DNA from: Sulfitobacter sp. 20_GPM-1509m
GTDB lineage: Bacteria > Pseudomonadota > Alphaproteobacteria > Rhodobacterales > Rhodobacteraceae
DNA: 64,000 bases
Reading direction: 5' to 3'
Assembly: GCF_000620505.1 (NCBI RefSeq)
Contig: NZ_JIBC01000006.1
Coordinates: forward strand, 186,001-250,000
The translations under genes and the position numbers were made by a program. Numbering within the stretch: the stretch's first letter is position 1; each line of letters starts with the position of its first letter. The notes below the pieces were generated by a model that was not told the origin of the DNA, searched no databases, and was given only the letters and a program-made list of their open reading frames with translations. Below are positions 24,895 to 33,331 of the stretch, piece after piece.

Positions 24895-25290
24895 GTGACC
24901 GCAGCCGACGCGCCTGCCGCCAAGTTGCGGTTGGACAAATGGCTGTGGTTCGCCCGCTTTTTCAAAACCCGCTCGCTGGCGGCCACCCGCGTGGCTGCCG
25001 GCGAGGTGCGCGTCAACGGTGAACGCGTCACCAAACGCGCCACCAACGTCGGTCCCGGCGACACGCTGACCTTTGCCCAGGGCGACACGGTCCGCGTCAT
25101 TCGCGTTGTGGCCATCGGCACACGGCGCGGTCCGGTCCCCGAGGCACAGGCGCTTTACTCCGATCTGACCCCCGCGGCCCCGCCACCCGAGGACAAACCG
25201 CCTGAAAATCCCGCCTATGAGGGAAAAGGTCGCCCCACAAAGCGTGATCGGCGCAAAGCCGATCTTTCCCGGGCGCGGCATCTTGAATGA
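24895..25290 (+). CDS. S4-domain RNA-binding protein (Hsp15-like)
   Basis: A 131-residue protein from a GTG start that directly follows the helicase stop codon. The S4 domain at residues 9-60 reads KLRLDKWLWFARFFKTRSLA then AGEVRVNGERVTKRATNV. This matches the Hsp15/HslR family, which binds stalled 50S subunits with attached nascent chain. The tail is basic (KRDRRKADLSRARH). Overlap-free adjacency with the helicase points to co-translation. Confidence 0.9.
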   Translation: MTAADAPAAKLRLDKWLWFARFFKTRSLAATRVAAGEVRVNGERVTKRATNVGPGDTLTFAQGDTVRVIRVVAIGTRRGPVPEAQALYSDLTPAAPPPEDKPPENPAYEGKGRPTKRDRRKADLSRARHLE

Positions 25291-25342
25291 TCGGTTGGGC
25301 TGATTTAGCTAGGCTGCGAATTCGCAAACAAGGTTCGCCCGC

Positions 25343-25681
25343 ATGACCTATATCGTCAACGATGCCTGCATCGCCTGCAAATACACCGACTGCGTCGAGG
25401 TTTGTCCCGTGGACTGCTTCTACGAAGGTGAGAACATGCTGGTGATCCACCCCGATGAATGCATCGACTGCGGCGTCTGCGAGCCCGAATGCCCCGCCGA
25501 CGCCATCCGCCCCGACACCGAGCCGGACATGGAGAAATGGGTGGAGTTCAACCGCAAGTACGCCGAACTGTGGCCGGTCATCATCACCAAGAAGGACCAG
25601 CTGCCCGAAGCGGAAGAGCGGGACGGCGAAGAGGGCAAGCTGGAGAAGTATTTCTCGGAAGCGCCCGGCGAAGGCGGCTGA
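25343..25681 (+). CDS. fdxA: Seven-iron ferredoxin FdxA
   Basis: A 112-residue ferredoxin. The first cluster motif is [17 protein letters not shown], with the missing second cysteine typical of a 3Fe-4S site, and the second is [16 protein letters not shown] for the 4Fe-4S cluster. The C-terminal extension [17 protein letters not shown] is characteristic of alphaproteobacterial FdxA. It transfers electrons in the cytoplasm. It follows the S4 gene after 52 bp and could be part of the same transcript. Confidence 0.95.
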   Translation: MTYIVNDACIACKYTDCVEVCPVDCFYEGENMLVIHPDECIDCGVCEPECPADAIRPDTEPDMEKWVEFNRKYAELWPVIITKKDQLPEAEERDGEEGKLEKYFSEAPGEGG

Positions 25682-25985
25682 GCGAATCACTTGGCGGTTG
25701 CCAGGCCTTTCCGGGGCCGCAAAGACCTGAAAAAAGTGCCCCAAAGCCCTGAAACGCTTTGGGAAACGTGAAATTGACCCAAGGTGAACTTTCGCAAGCC
25801 CTGTTTTTGTGGTATGGTGATGCTTGTATGAAACGACAGATGCAGCATTCATCCTTGGCCCGCCACTGGCCCGAACTTTAATTCACTGATCCGATTCCGA
25901 TTGCGGTACGGCCCATGATGGGCATGCCACGGTTGGTTTTTCGCGTCTGACCCCCAAATGTTGCAACCTGTTTGCGAGGATAAAA
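25682..25985. other. 304-bp intergenic region upstream of carD
   Basis: No ORF with a ribosome site is visible. A weak sigma-70 like -10 element (TATGGT) occurs around 25813-25818 preceded by TTTCGC 17 bp upstream. No hairpin terminator for fdxA is evident. A strong GCGAGGATAAAA ribosome site at the right edge belongs to carD. Confidence 0.5.
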
Positions 25986-26507
25986 ATGACAAAATCCAAA
26001 TCTCTTGACTTCCGCCCGAACGAATTTGTCGTCTACCCCGCCCACGGCGTTGGGCAGATCGTATCGATCGAAGAGCAGGAAGTTGCCGGCATCTCGCTGG
26101 AGCTGTTCGTCATCTCCTTCGAGAAAGACAAGATGACCCTGCGGGTGCCGACGCACAAAGCGACCGAAATCGGTATGCGCGCACTGTCCAGCCCCGACGT
26201 GATCAACCTGGCCATGAAGACCCTCAAGGGCAAGGCCAAGGTGAAACGCGCCATGTGGTCGCGCCGTGCGCAGGAATACGAGCAAAAGATCAACTCGGGC
26301 GACCTGATCGCCATCGCCGAAGTGGTCCGCGACCTGCACCGCACCGACGACCAGCGCGAGCAAAGCTATTCCGAACGTCAGCTCTATGAGGCGGCGCTTG
26401 AACGCCTGACCCGCGAAGTGGCCGCCGTCAGCGGTGGCGACGAAATGGCCGCGTCGAAAGAGATCAACGACGTTCTGGTCAGCCGCGCCCCACCGGCAGC
26501 TGCATAA
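25986..26507 (+). CDS. carD: CarD family transcriptional regulator (CdnL type)
   Basis: A 173-residue RNA polymerase binding protein. The N-terminal Tudor-like domain begins DFRPNEFVVYPAHGVGQIVSIEEQE and runs to about residue 70, followed by a helical DNA-contacting domain with AKVKRAMWSRRAQEYEQKI. CarD/CdnL stabilises the open promoter complex, especially at rRNA promoters, and is important in alphaproteobacterial growth and starvation control. A strong terminator lies 28 bp after the stop. Confidence 0.95.
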   Translation: MTKSKSLDFRPNEFVVYPAHGVGQIVSIEEQEVAGISLELFVISFEKDKMTLRVPTHKATEIGMRALSSPDVINLAMKTLKGKAKVKRAMWSRRAQEYEQKINSGDLIAIAEVVRDLHRTDDQREQSYSERQLYEAALERLTREVAAVSGGDEMAASKEINDVLVSRAPPAAA

Positions 26508-26535
26508 ACGACGCCACGTTCAACAGGGTGGCAAG

Positions 26536-26567
26536 GCCGCGTCCCGAATAGGGGCGCGGCTTTTTTG
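26536..26567 (+). terminator. Rho-independent terminator of carD
   Basis: GCCGCGTCCC / GGGGCGCGGC stem with loop GAATA followed by TTTTTTG. One mismatch in the stem. Confidence 0.9.
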
Positions 26568-26730
26568 TTTCAGGGGGGAATGTCCGTTAGCGGTCAATGC
26601 GAAACGATATGACCTTTGCTGCAATTGGGTCTAAGGTCGTGTTGAATTGCTTAACATTTATCCCTTGTGAATTTGCAAAGGTGCCGCTCCTATAGCATAG
26701 GCATTTTGCCGGGTGGGTTCTGAGCCACAT

Positions 26731-26759
26731 GCCCTGTCGGGTTTGTATCAGGGCTTTTC
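26731..26759 (+). promoter_or_regulatory. Hairpin with short T run upstream of the histidine kinase gene
   Basis: GCCCTG at 26731-26736 pairs with CAGGGC at 26749-26754, followed by TTTTC. It ends about 40 bp before the kinase start, so it could attenuate transcription into the gene. The stem is only 6 bp, so this is weak. Confidence 0.35.
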
Positions 26760-26797
26760 TGTGACCTTGGTTAATATGGCCAAATGCGGAGTGCGAG

Positions 26798-27811
26798 ATG
26801 TCGAAGAGACTCATGAAAATCGATTTGGTAGATCGGTTTTCGCCAATCCTTCCTGAACCGCTCGCCCAGGCGCTCATCGGGTTTGTCTGCGCCGCATTGG
26901 CTGTCCTGGCACGCGGTGCCGTTGACGTCATTTTCCCCTACGCCGGGCCCTTCGCGTTGACCTTTCCCTTTGTGCTGTTCGCCACGCTGTTCGGCCGATG
27001 GGGTGCCGGTATCGGCGTCATGTGCTTTTCCGCCCTATATGCGTGGTACTACGTCTTGCCTGTCACGCAGTCCTTTACGTTCGAAGATCCCCGCGACGGG
27101 CCACGGGTCATCGTCAACGTATTTTCCGGGTTTCTGATCGTTTTGCTTGCAGAGTATTTCCGACGTTTTGTCCGGAACGTTCTGCTGGAACGGGATGCAA
27201 TTGCGGAAGAACGGCGGCTTTTGCTTGAGGAATTGGATCACCGGGTGAAAAACAATTTCACCATGGTCAGTGCAATGGTGCGGATGGAGTTGCAGGCCGC
27301 CCCCGAGGCAGCCGCCGCGTCGCTGCGCACCATTCAGGGCCGGGTGGAAAGCATCGCACGGGCGCATGAATCGCTCTACCGTGGTGATGGCGACATCGGC
27401 GCGGTCGCGATGCGTCCGTATCTGTCAAACCTCTGTGCTTCGCTGAATACCGCGTATTTCCGGGGCAAGAATACCATCGTCGCCGATGTCTGTGACGTGC
27501 CCCTGCCACGCGATGAAGCGGTTGCGATTGGCCTCGTCGTCAACGAGCTTTGTGTAAATGCCTCGAAACACGCATTCCCCGAACGGGATGACGGACGGGT
27601 CGAGGTCAGAATGGTGAACTCCGAAGAAGCCATCATCGTGTCCGTGTCCGATAACGGCGTCGGCATCAAAGGCGAAGCCGTGCGCGAGGGGAGCCTGGGG
27701 CAAAGACTCATCAGCGCGTTTTCTGCGCAAGCCGGTGGTTCGATCGAACGTGTCGATCTGGATGTCGGTACGAAATTCCAGCTTGTGCTGCCAAAGAACC
27801 AGGCGGCTTAG
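26798..27811 (+). CDS. Sensor histidine kinase, HisKA_2 (HWE-related) type with membrane domain
   Basis: A 337-residue kinase. Residues about 20-110 form a DUF4118-like membrane domain of several helices (LAQALIGFVCAALAVLARG, FALTFPFVLFATLFG). The HisKA_2 motif LLEELDHRVKNNFTMVSAM places the phosphorylated His near residue 148. The ATPase part has NELCVNASKHAF and SDNGVGI. Kinases of this class often feed the alphaproteobacterial general stress response through PhyR, but no phyR, nepR or response regulator is nearby, so the partner is unknown. Confidence 0.9.
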   Translation: MSKRLMKIDLVDRFSPILPEPLAQALIGFVCAALAVLARGAVDVIFPYAGPFALTFPFVLFATLFGRWGAGIGVMCFSALYAWYYVLPVTQSFTFEDPRDGPRVIVNVFSGFLIVLLAEYFRRFVRNVLLERDAIAEERRLLLEELDHRVKNNFTMVSAMVRMELQAAPEAAAASLRTIQGRVESIARAHESLYRGDGDIGAVAMRPYLSNLCASLNTAYFRGKNTIVADVCDVPLPRDEAVAIGLVVNELCVNASKHAFPERDDGRVEVRMVNSEEAIIVSVSDNGVGIKGEAVREGSLGQRLISAFSAQAGGSIERVDLDVGTKFQLVLPKNQAA

Positions 27812-27823
27812 CGGCTCATTGGC

Positions 27824-28573
27824 CTAGGGGATCAAGGCCAGCAAGATCACCAGTTCGGCCACCTGCTGCGCGGCGCCCAGCACATCCCCGGTCTGTCCGC
27901 CGACCTTGGCCCGTGCCAGTGCGGCCAGCCCGCCCACGGCCAGTGCGGCCAGCACCAGCGCCCAGATCACGCCCCAGCCAGCCACCACCAGTGCCAGCAC
28001 GGCCGCGAGGCCCAGAGCGGCCAGCGCCACGGACTGCGATGGCTGCCCCACCTGATGCGACAGCCCCGTGCGCCGCGCCTGTGGCATCCACGCCATCAGC
28101 GCAGGCAACAGACCCCGCGACAGCACCGCCGCCGCCACCATCGGGCCGACGCCCACCGCCAGCGTGGCACTCAGCGCCATCCAGCGCAGGCCGACCCCCA
28201 GACCCAGCGCCAGCACGCCATAGGTGCCGATGCGGCTGTCCTTCATGATCTCCAGCCGCCGGGCAGGGTCAAACCCGCCCCAAAAGCCATCTGCCGTGTC
28301 CGCCAGCCCGTCCTCGTGCATGGCACCCGTGGTCACCACCAGCGCAGCCAGCATCAGCCCCGCCGTCACCGGCACGGGCAGCCCTGCGGCCATACAGACC
28401 CAGCCGACCACCGCCGCAATACAGGCCACCGCCAGCCCCGCCAGCGGAAACGCCCAGGCCGCCCGCGCCTGACGGGCAAAGGCCGCCTTGGGGGCGTGCG
28501 GCAAGGGCAGGCGGGTCAGCAGGGCCAGCGCCACGATCACCTCCCATGCGCGGCTGTTGTCGTCTTTGATCAT
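27824..28573 (-). CDS. cobS: Adenosylcobinamide-GDP ribazoletransferase (CobS / CobV)
   Basis: A 249-residue membrane enzyme that joins adenosylcobinamide-GDP and alpha-ribazole to give adenosylcobalamin (or its phosphate). [11 protein letters not shown] near the start and the metal motif [37 protein letters not shown] at about residues 82-117 are diagnostic. The rest is Ala/Leu-rich membrane helices. It is divergent from cobT with an 84-bp shared promoter region, and convergent with the kinase gene. Confidence 0.95.
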   Translation of the reverse strand: MIKDDNSRAWEVIVALALLTRLPLPHAPKAAFARQARAAWAFPLAGLAVACIAAVVGWVCMAAGLPVPVTAGLMLAALVVTTGAMHEDGLADTADGFWGGFDPARRLEIMKDSRIGTYGVLALGLGVGLRWMALSATLAVGVGPMVAAAVLSRGLLPALMAWMPQARRTGLSHQVGQPSQSVALAALGLAAVLALVVAGWGVIWALVLAALAVGGLAALARAKVGGQTGDVLGAAQQVAELVILLALIP

Positions 28574-28657
28574 CGCGGTGCCTTTGCTGCGCTTGTTCTA
28601 TGCGCGCCAACGGGTAAACAGGCCCCACCCCCGAGGCAAGCAAAAGGATTTTGCGCA

Positions 28658-29668
28658 ATGGCACCCGAATTCGAGACACTGGACGCGTTCGCCGCGCTGA
28701 TGCGCACGGCCCCCGGCCCGGACACGACAGCCCAGGCAGGGGCCACCGCGCGCAATGGCCAGCTGACGAAACCCCCCGGCTCTCTGGGGCGGCTCGAGGA
28801 TCTGGCGATCTGGTATGGCGCTTGGCGCGGGATGGAGCGGCCCGTTCTGGTCGCGCCGCAGATCGTGATCTTTGCAGGCAACCACGGGGTTGCGGCGCGG
28901 GGCGTCTCGGCCTTTCCGGCGGAGGTCACGGCGCAGATGGTCGGCAACTTTCAGGCAGGCGGTGCCGCGATCAACCAGCTGGCCCGCACATTTGGCGCAC
29001 GGATGAAGGTCGAGGCGCTGGAACTGGACCGGCCCACGGCGGATTTCACGCAAGCCGAAGCCTTGGGCGAGGCCGATTGCGTCGCCGCGCTGCGCACGGG
29101 CTGGGACGCGGTGGACCCGTCCTCGGACCTGCTGGTGGTGGGCGAGATGGGCATCGGCAACACCACGGCGGCAGCGGCGATTGCGGCGGCCCTGTACGGT
29201 GGCGGGGGCGAAGCGTGGGTCGGGCGCGGCACCGGCGTGGATGATGCGGGGCTGGCGGTCAAACGCGATGTGGTTGATGCGGGGCTGAAACGCCACGGCG
29301 ACCTGCGCGGCCTTGCGGCGCTTTCGGCCTTTGGCGGGCGCGAGATGGCGGCGATGGCCGGTGCGATGGTGCGCGCGCGGATCGAAAGCATCCCGATGAT
29401 CCTCGACGGGTTCATCTGCTGTGCGGCTGCGGCCTGTCTGGAGACAGAAGTGCCCGGCGCACTGGATCACGCGGTTGCAGGGCATCAAAGCGACGAGGCC
29501 GCACATGGCAAGCTGTTGGCGGAACTGGGCAAGGCCCCTCTGCTGCAACTGGACCTGCGGCTGGGCGAAGGCTCGGGTGCGGCGCTGGCGATTGGCGTGC
29601 TGCAGGGGGCTGTGGCCTGCCTGAGCGGCATGGCGACCTTTGCCGAAGCCGGCGTGTCGGCGGGCTGA
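28658..29668 (+). CDS. cobT: Nicotinate-nucleotide-dimethylbenzimidazole phosphoribosyltransferase (CobT / CobU)
   Basis: A 336-residue enzyme making alpha-ribazole phosphate for the lower cobalamin ligand. Diagnostic segments are [18 protein letters not shown] (about 29-46), [48 protein letters not shown], and the C-terminal [17 protein letters not shown] with the catalytic Glu. The ATG at 28658 with AAGGA upstream is preferred over an open frame that extends far back through cobS. It is divergent from cobS; no cobalamin riboswitch is visible in the 84 bp between them. The GDSL hydrolase gene follows after 3 bp. Confidence 0.95.
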   Translation: MAPEFETLDAFAALMRTAPGPDTTAQAGATARNGQLTKPPGSLGRLEDLAIWYGAWRGMERPVLVAPQIVIFAGNHGVAARGVSAFPAEVTAQMVGNFQAGGAAINQLARTFGARMKVEALELDRPTADFTQAEALGEADCVAALRTGWDAVDPSSDLLVVGEMGIGNTTAAAAIAAALYGGGGEAWVGRGTGVDDAGLAVKRDVVDAGLKRHGDLRGLAALSAFGGREMAAMAGAMVRARIESIPMILDGFICCAAAACLETEVPGALDHAVAGHQSDEAAHGKLLAELGKAPLLQLDLRLGEGSGAALAIGVLQGAVACLSGMATFAEAGVSAG

Positions 29669-29671
29669 AAG

Positions 29672-30373
29672 ATGAAACGCGCCGCAGTGCTTGCGTTGCT
29701 GCCGGTGCTCGCAGCCCAGGGGCTGTGGGTGCGCGCACGGGTGCCGCGCCTGCCCGAGGCGGACGGACCGCGCAGGGGTCGGCTTGGGTCCGGCGCGCCA
29801 CTGCGGGTGCTGATCCTGGGCGACAGTTCGGCGGCGGGTGTGGGCGTCGCGATGCAGGATGACGCGCTGTCGGGGCAACTGGCGGCGCGACTGGGCAGCA
29901 CACGCGAGGTGACATGGGACCTGCGCGCGCGCAGCGGTGCGACGACGGCGCAGGTGCTGGCAGAGGTGCAGTCGGCGGCGGACCTGGGGCGCTTTGACGT
30001 GGCGGTCGTGGGGCTGGGCGTGAACGACTGCAAGAACGGCGTGCCGCTGGCGCGCTGGGTCGCGCAGTCTTGTACGCTTTATGATCTTTTACGTACCAAA
30101 TGCGGCGTGCGGCTGATCTGCGCCTCGGCCCTGCCGCCGATGGGCGATCTGCCCGCCTTGCCGCGGCCGCTGTCCACGGTCATGGCGGCGCGGGCGGCGG
30201 TCTTTGATGCGGCGCTGATCGGGATGGTGGACCAGATGCCGGACCTGCGCCGCGTGCGCCCCGATATTGCGATCACTGCGCAGGTCATGGCGGCGGACGG
30301 GTTTCACCCCGGACCACTGGTCTATGCCGCATGGGCCGAGGCGGTGGCCGCAGAGGTCGGGACACTGGTTTAA
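29672..30373 (+). CDS. SGNH/GDSL-type esterase
   Basis: A 233-residue hydrolase. The block I motif LILGDSSAAGVGV near residue 50 carries the nucleophilic Ser, block III is VVGLGVNDCKNG near 112, and block V is ADGFHPG near 212 with the catalytic Asp/His. An N-terminal hydrophobic stretch suggests export or a membrane anchor. It starts 3 bp after cobT, so it is co-transcribed; a role in cobalamin synthesis is not implied by the sequence. Confidence 0.88.
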   Translation: MKRAAVLALLPVLAAQGLWVRARVPRLPEADGPRRGRLGSGAPLRVLILGDSSAAGVGVAMQDDALSGQLAARLGSTREVTWDLRARSGATTAQVLAEVQSAADLGRFDVAVVGLGVNDCKNGVPLARWVAQSCTLYDLLRTKCGVRLICASALPPMGDLPALPRPLSTVMAARAAVFDAALIGMVDQMPDLRRVRPDIAITAQVMAADGFHPGPLVYAAWAEAVAAEVGTLV

Positions 30374-30405
30374 GGATTGCGGCGCTGACGCGCCACGCGA
30401 TGTTT

Positions 30406-30466
30406 GCAGCCCCCTCCGGGGGGCTGCGTGCCTCCGGCGGGGATGTATCGGGCCAAAAGAATCGGA
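30406..30466. repeat. R3 repeat copy c, at the 3' end of the antiporter gene
   Basis: GCAGCCCCCTCCGGGGGGCTGC is a strong hairpin, followed by CTCCGGCGGGGATGTATCGG and GCCAAAAGAATCGGAGG, ending at the TCA (stop) of the minus-strand antiporter gene. It shows the same order as the other R3 copies and sits between two convergent genes, where a bidirectional terminator would be useful. Confidence 0.65.
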
Positions 30467-30468
30467 GG

Positions 30469-32328
30469 TCAGGCGCGTTTCTTTTCCGGTTCGCGTGACA
30501 GCAGGGCGGTTTCGAGGTCGCGTTGCAGTTCCTTGGCGCGCTCGACGTATTCCTTGTTCTGCTCGATCTTCACGCCCGGTTTCCACAGCGCCGCCAGTTG
30601 CCGCACGGTGTCGCGGTCGTGGTGGTAGAAGACGCGTTCGGCTTCGGCGGCCTCGTATTCGGAAAGACCTACGTTTTCCAGCACATAGCGGCCCGCGCGC
30701 AGCGAGCTGTCGAACATTTCGCGCACGATGTCATTGGCCCCTGCCTGATACAGGCGGTAGGTGTGGGTGCGGTCATAGGCGCGCGCGACGATGTGCAGGT
30801 CGGGACGCAGTTTGCGGGCGTAGGTGACCAGCGTGATCGCGGCCTCGGGGTCATCCAGCGCCACAACCAGCACGCGGGCGTCCTTGATGCCTGCGGCGGT
30901 CAGGATGTCGGGGCGGGTGGGATCGCCCAGGAACCCCTTGACGCCAAAGCGGCGCATCAGCTGGATGGTTTCCATGTCGTGGTCCAGCACCACCGTGGCA
31001 AAGCCCGATCCCTGCACCAGCCGGTTGACGATCTGGCCAAACCGGCCGATGCCCGCGATGATCACCGGGCCTTCTTCGTCGATCTCGTCGGGTTCATAGG
31101 CGGTGCTGCCGTCGGTCATGTGGCGGCTGATCACCTCGTAGAGGATGAACAGCAGCGGGGTGATCAGCATCGACAGTGCAATCACCAGCAGCAGGATTTC
31201 CGCGATGCCGGTGGGCAGGATGCCCTGGCCCACGGAAAAGCTGACCAGCACAAAGCCGAATTCGCCCGCCTGTGCCAGCGACAGGGCAAACAGCCAGCGG
31301 TCGCGGCCCTTGATCCTGAAGGCGAGGGCCAGGATCATCAGGATCGCGCCCTTGAGCAGGATCACCAGCAGCGCCATCGACAGGATCGCAGGCGCGTTGC
31401 CAAAGAGCAGCGGAAAGTTGATGCCCGAGCCGACGGTGATGAAGAACAAGCCCAGCAGCAGCCCCTTGAACGGTTCAAGGTCGGTTTCCAGCTCGTGGCG
31501 GAATTCGGAGCTGGCCAGGACCACACCGGCCAGGAACGCGCCCAGGGCAGGCGACAGGCCCACCAGCATCATCAGGAACGAGATGCCGACTACGATCAGC
31601 AGCGCCAGCGCCGTGTACATCTCGCGCAGGCGGGAGGCGTGGATAAAGCGGAACACAGGCCGTGTCAGGAAGATGCCCGCAAGGATCACGGCAGCAATCG
31701 CGCCGATGGTCACCAGCGTGACGCCCCATGCGGGCAGCCCTTCGACCAGGCTCATGGTGTGGTGATCGTCCGTGGCCGGTACGATGGCACCGTTTTCGGT
31801 CAGCTTCATCGGGATGGTGACGGCGATCAGCGGCAGGAATGCCAGGATCGGGATCACCGCGATGTCCTGCGTCAGCAGCACCGAAAACACCGAGCGCCCG
31901 CCGTTGGTCTGCATCAGCCCCTTTTCCGACAGGGTTTGCAGCACGATGGCGGTGGACGACAGCGACAGCGTCAGGCCGATGGCCAACGAAACGCCCCACG
32001 GCTGGTCATAGGCCATCGCCACGCCCATCAGCACCAGCGTGGACAGGGTGACCTGCAAGCCGCCCAGGCCCAGCAGCTTGTGGCGCATGTCCCACAGCGC
32101 GCGCGGTTCCAGTTCCAGACCGATCAGGAACAGCATCATCACCACGCCAAACTCGGCAAAGTGTTGCAGGCTTTCGGTTTCCGATCCCACAAGGCCCAGC
32201 ACGGGGCCGATCAGAATGCCCGCCGTCAGATAGCCCAGCACCGAGCCCAGCCCCAGTCGGGCGGCAATCGGTACGGCGATGACGGCGGCAAGCAGATAGA
32301 TCGAGGCTTGGTAAAGAAAGCCTTCCAT
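30469..32328 (-). CDS. Monovalent cation:proton antiporter-2 (CPA2, KefB/KefC-like) with TrkA-N domain
   Basis: A 619-residue protein. The first 380 residues are a Na/H exchanger-type membrane domain with about 12 helices (GYLTAGILIGPVLGLVG, FLIGLELEPRALWDMR, GAFLAGVVLASSEFRHELE). A Rossmann RCK/TrkA-N domain follows (VIIAGIGRFGQIVNRLVQGSG, near residue 405), then a Lys/Glu-rich tail. This is the KefB/KefC family of K+ efflux systems. Whether it is gated by glutathione adducts cannot be told. Start ATG at 32328 follows AGGAG. Confidence 0.92.
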   Translation of the reverse strand: MEGFLYQASIYLLAAVIAVPIAARLGLGSVLGYLTAGILIGPVLGLVGSETESLQHFAEFGVVMMLFLIGLELEPRALWDMRHKLLGLGGLQVTLSTLVLMGVAMAYDQPWGVSLAIGLTLSLSSTAIVLQTLSEKGLMQTNGGRSVFSVLLTQDIAVIPILAFLPLIAVTIPMKLTENGAIVPATDDHHTMSLVEGLPAWGVTLVTIGAIAAVILAGIFLTRPVFRFIHASRLREMYTALALLIVVGISFLMMLVGLSPALGAFLAGVVLASSEFRHELETDLEPFKGLLLGLFFITVGSGINFPLLFGNAPAILSMALLVILLKGAILMILALAFRIKGRDRWLFALSLAQAGEFGFVLVSFSVGQGILPTGIAEILLLVIALSMLITPLLFILYEVISRHMTDGSTAYEPDEIDEEGPVIIAGIGRFGQIVNRLVQGSGFATVVLDHDMETIQLMRRFGVKGFLGDPTRPDILTAAGIKDARVLVVALDDPEAAITLVTYARKLRPDLHIVARAYDRTHTYRLYQAGANDIVREMFDSSLRAGRYVLENVGLSEYEAAEAERVFYHHDRDTVRQLAALWKPGVKIEQNKEYVERAKELQRDLETALLSREPEKKRA

Positions 32329-32725
32329 GGGCGCGGGCTCCTGATGCTGGGTTGCGCCCATAGTGGCGGGGATTGCGGCCAAGGACAACGGCATTGGCTG
32401 CGGTTCTGGTGTACGTCAGATGGTTTTGATCTTTACGTCAGCAACGGGGCCAGATGGGAAGACCGCAGGTTGGTGGGGATTGCAGCGAAGGTCGGGTTTG
32501 AGGCCAGAGTGACCTTGCCACTGAGGGCAGCGCCCGACCGCGGGTGGGCATCACACCACCAGTTAGCACCACTTTATTTCTATGCTTTGGCGTGGGGATG
32601 AAGAGATGCAAGCCGGTGAGGAAGCGCCCGCCCATGGGGCGGTCGGGCGCTGCCCGGCGGTGCTGCGCACCTTGATTCCGGGCTTGGTGAACAACGGCTT
32701 CGTCCCGCATAGCTGCCGTTGGCTG
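32329..32725. other. 397-bp intergenic region holding repeat R2 copy A
   Basis: No gene is supported here. The left 200 bp is unremarkable AT-richer sequence; the right part (about 32525-32690) is the dispersed R2 repeat, also found inverted at 44072-44233. Several short open frames exist but lack ribosome sites. Confidence 0.6.
32525..32690 (+). repeat. Dispersed intergenic repeat R2, copy A
   Basis: Begins GGCAGCGCCCGACCGCGGGT, contains ACTTTATTTCTA-CTTTGGCGTG and ends with the palindromic GCGCCCGCCCATGGGGCGGT followed by CGGGCGCTGCCCGGCGGTGC and TGCGCACCTTGA-TCCGGGCTT. The same order of blocks occurs as the reverse complement at 44072-44233 with some divergence in the middle. Function unknown. 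Confidence 0.7.
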
Positions 32726-33181
32726 TCAGGTTGGCAGGGGGCCGTCGCGTTTCAGCTGGTCCATCACGATCTGGCTGTGCACCCGCGCCACCGCCGGATG
32801 CGGCAGCAGCACCTCGTGGATCAGCGCGTTCAGCGCGGGCAGGTCGGCGCAGAACACCCGCAGCAGGTAATCGGCGTCGCCGGTCATGGTCCATGCGCTG
32901 GTGATCTCGGGGCGGCTGCGCACCAGCCGGGCAAAGGCCGCCGAATGGTCCGGCCCGTGGGTGCCCAGATGCACCTGCACAAAGCCCTGCACGTTCAGCC
33001 CCAGCTTGGCCGGATTCAGCCGGGCGGTGTACCCTTCGATATAGCCCGCCGCCTCGAGCCGCTGGCGGCGGCGGCCGATCTGGCTGGGGGACAGGTGCAG
33101 CGTGTCGGCCAGTTCCTGTGCGGTGGCTTGTGCATTCTTTTGCAGGGCTTCCAAAAGGCGCGTGTCGAGATCATCCAGCAT
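32726..33181 (-). CDS. Lrp/AsnC family transcriptional regulator
   Basis: A 151-residue regulator. The HTH part is LDDLDTRLLEALQKNAQATAQ then LSPSQIGRRRQRLEAAGYI (residues 2-55), followed by the RAM ligand-binding domain with VQVHLGTHGPDHSAAFARL and MTGDADYLLRVFCADLPAL. It is divergent from hppD with 150 bp between starts, so it is the likely regulator of tyrosine/4-hydroxyphenylpyruvate catabolism, perhaps sensing an aromatic amino acid. The ATG at 33181 gives the standard Lrp length. Confidence 0.92.
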   Translation of the reverse strand: MLDDLDTRLLEALQKNAQATAQELADTLHLSPSQIGRRRQRLEAAGYIEGYTARLNPAKLGLNVQGFVQVHLGTHGPDHSAAFARLVRSRPEITSAWTMTGDADYLLRVFCADLPALNALIHEVLLPHPAVARVHSQIVMDQLKRDGPLPT

Positions 33182-33331
33182 GGTGCGTGTTTTCCGTATC
33201 CATTTCGCTAAGGATGCGTGAAACGCGCGAATTTGACCAGTGCCATGACCGATTATGCGCAGAAAACGCAGAGCCAACGGCCTATTCTCAATCCCAAGAG
33301 TTGTTCACCACATATTCAGGAGGGCTGTCCC

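Noticed and set aside
22063-25281. 1072-codon open frame on the minus strand opposite the helicase and S4 genes
   Set aside because: It is an antisense shadow of conserved genes in high-GC DNA, with no recognisable domain and no ribosome site.
28574-28657. Cobalamin riboswitch between cobS and cobT
   Set aside because: Only 84 bp, too short, and no B12 box seen.
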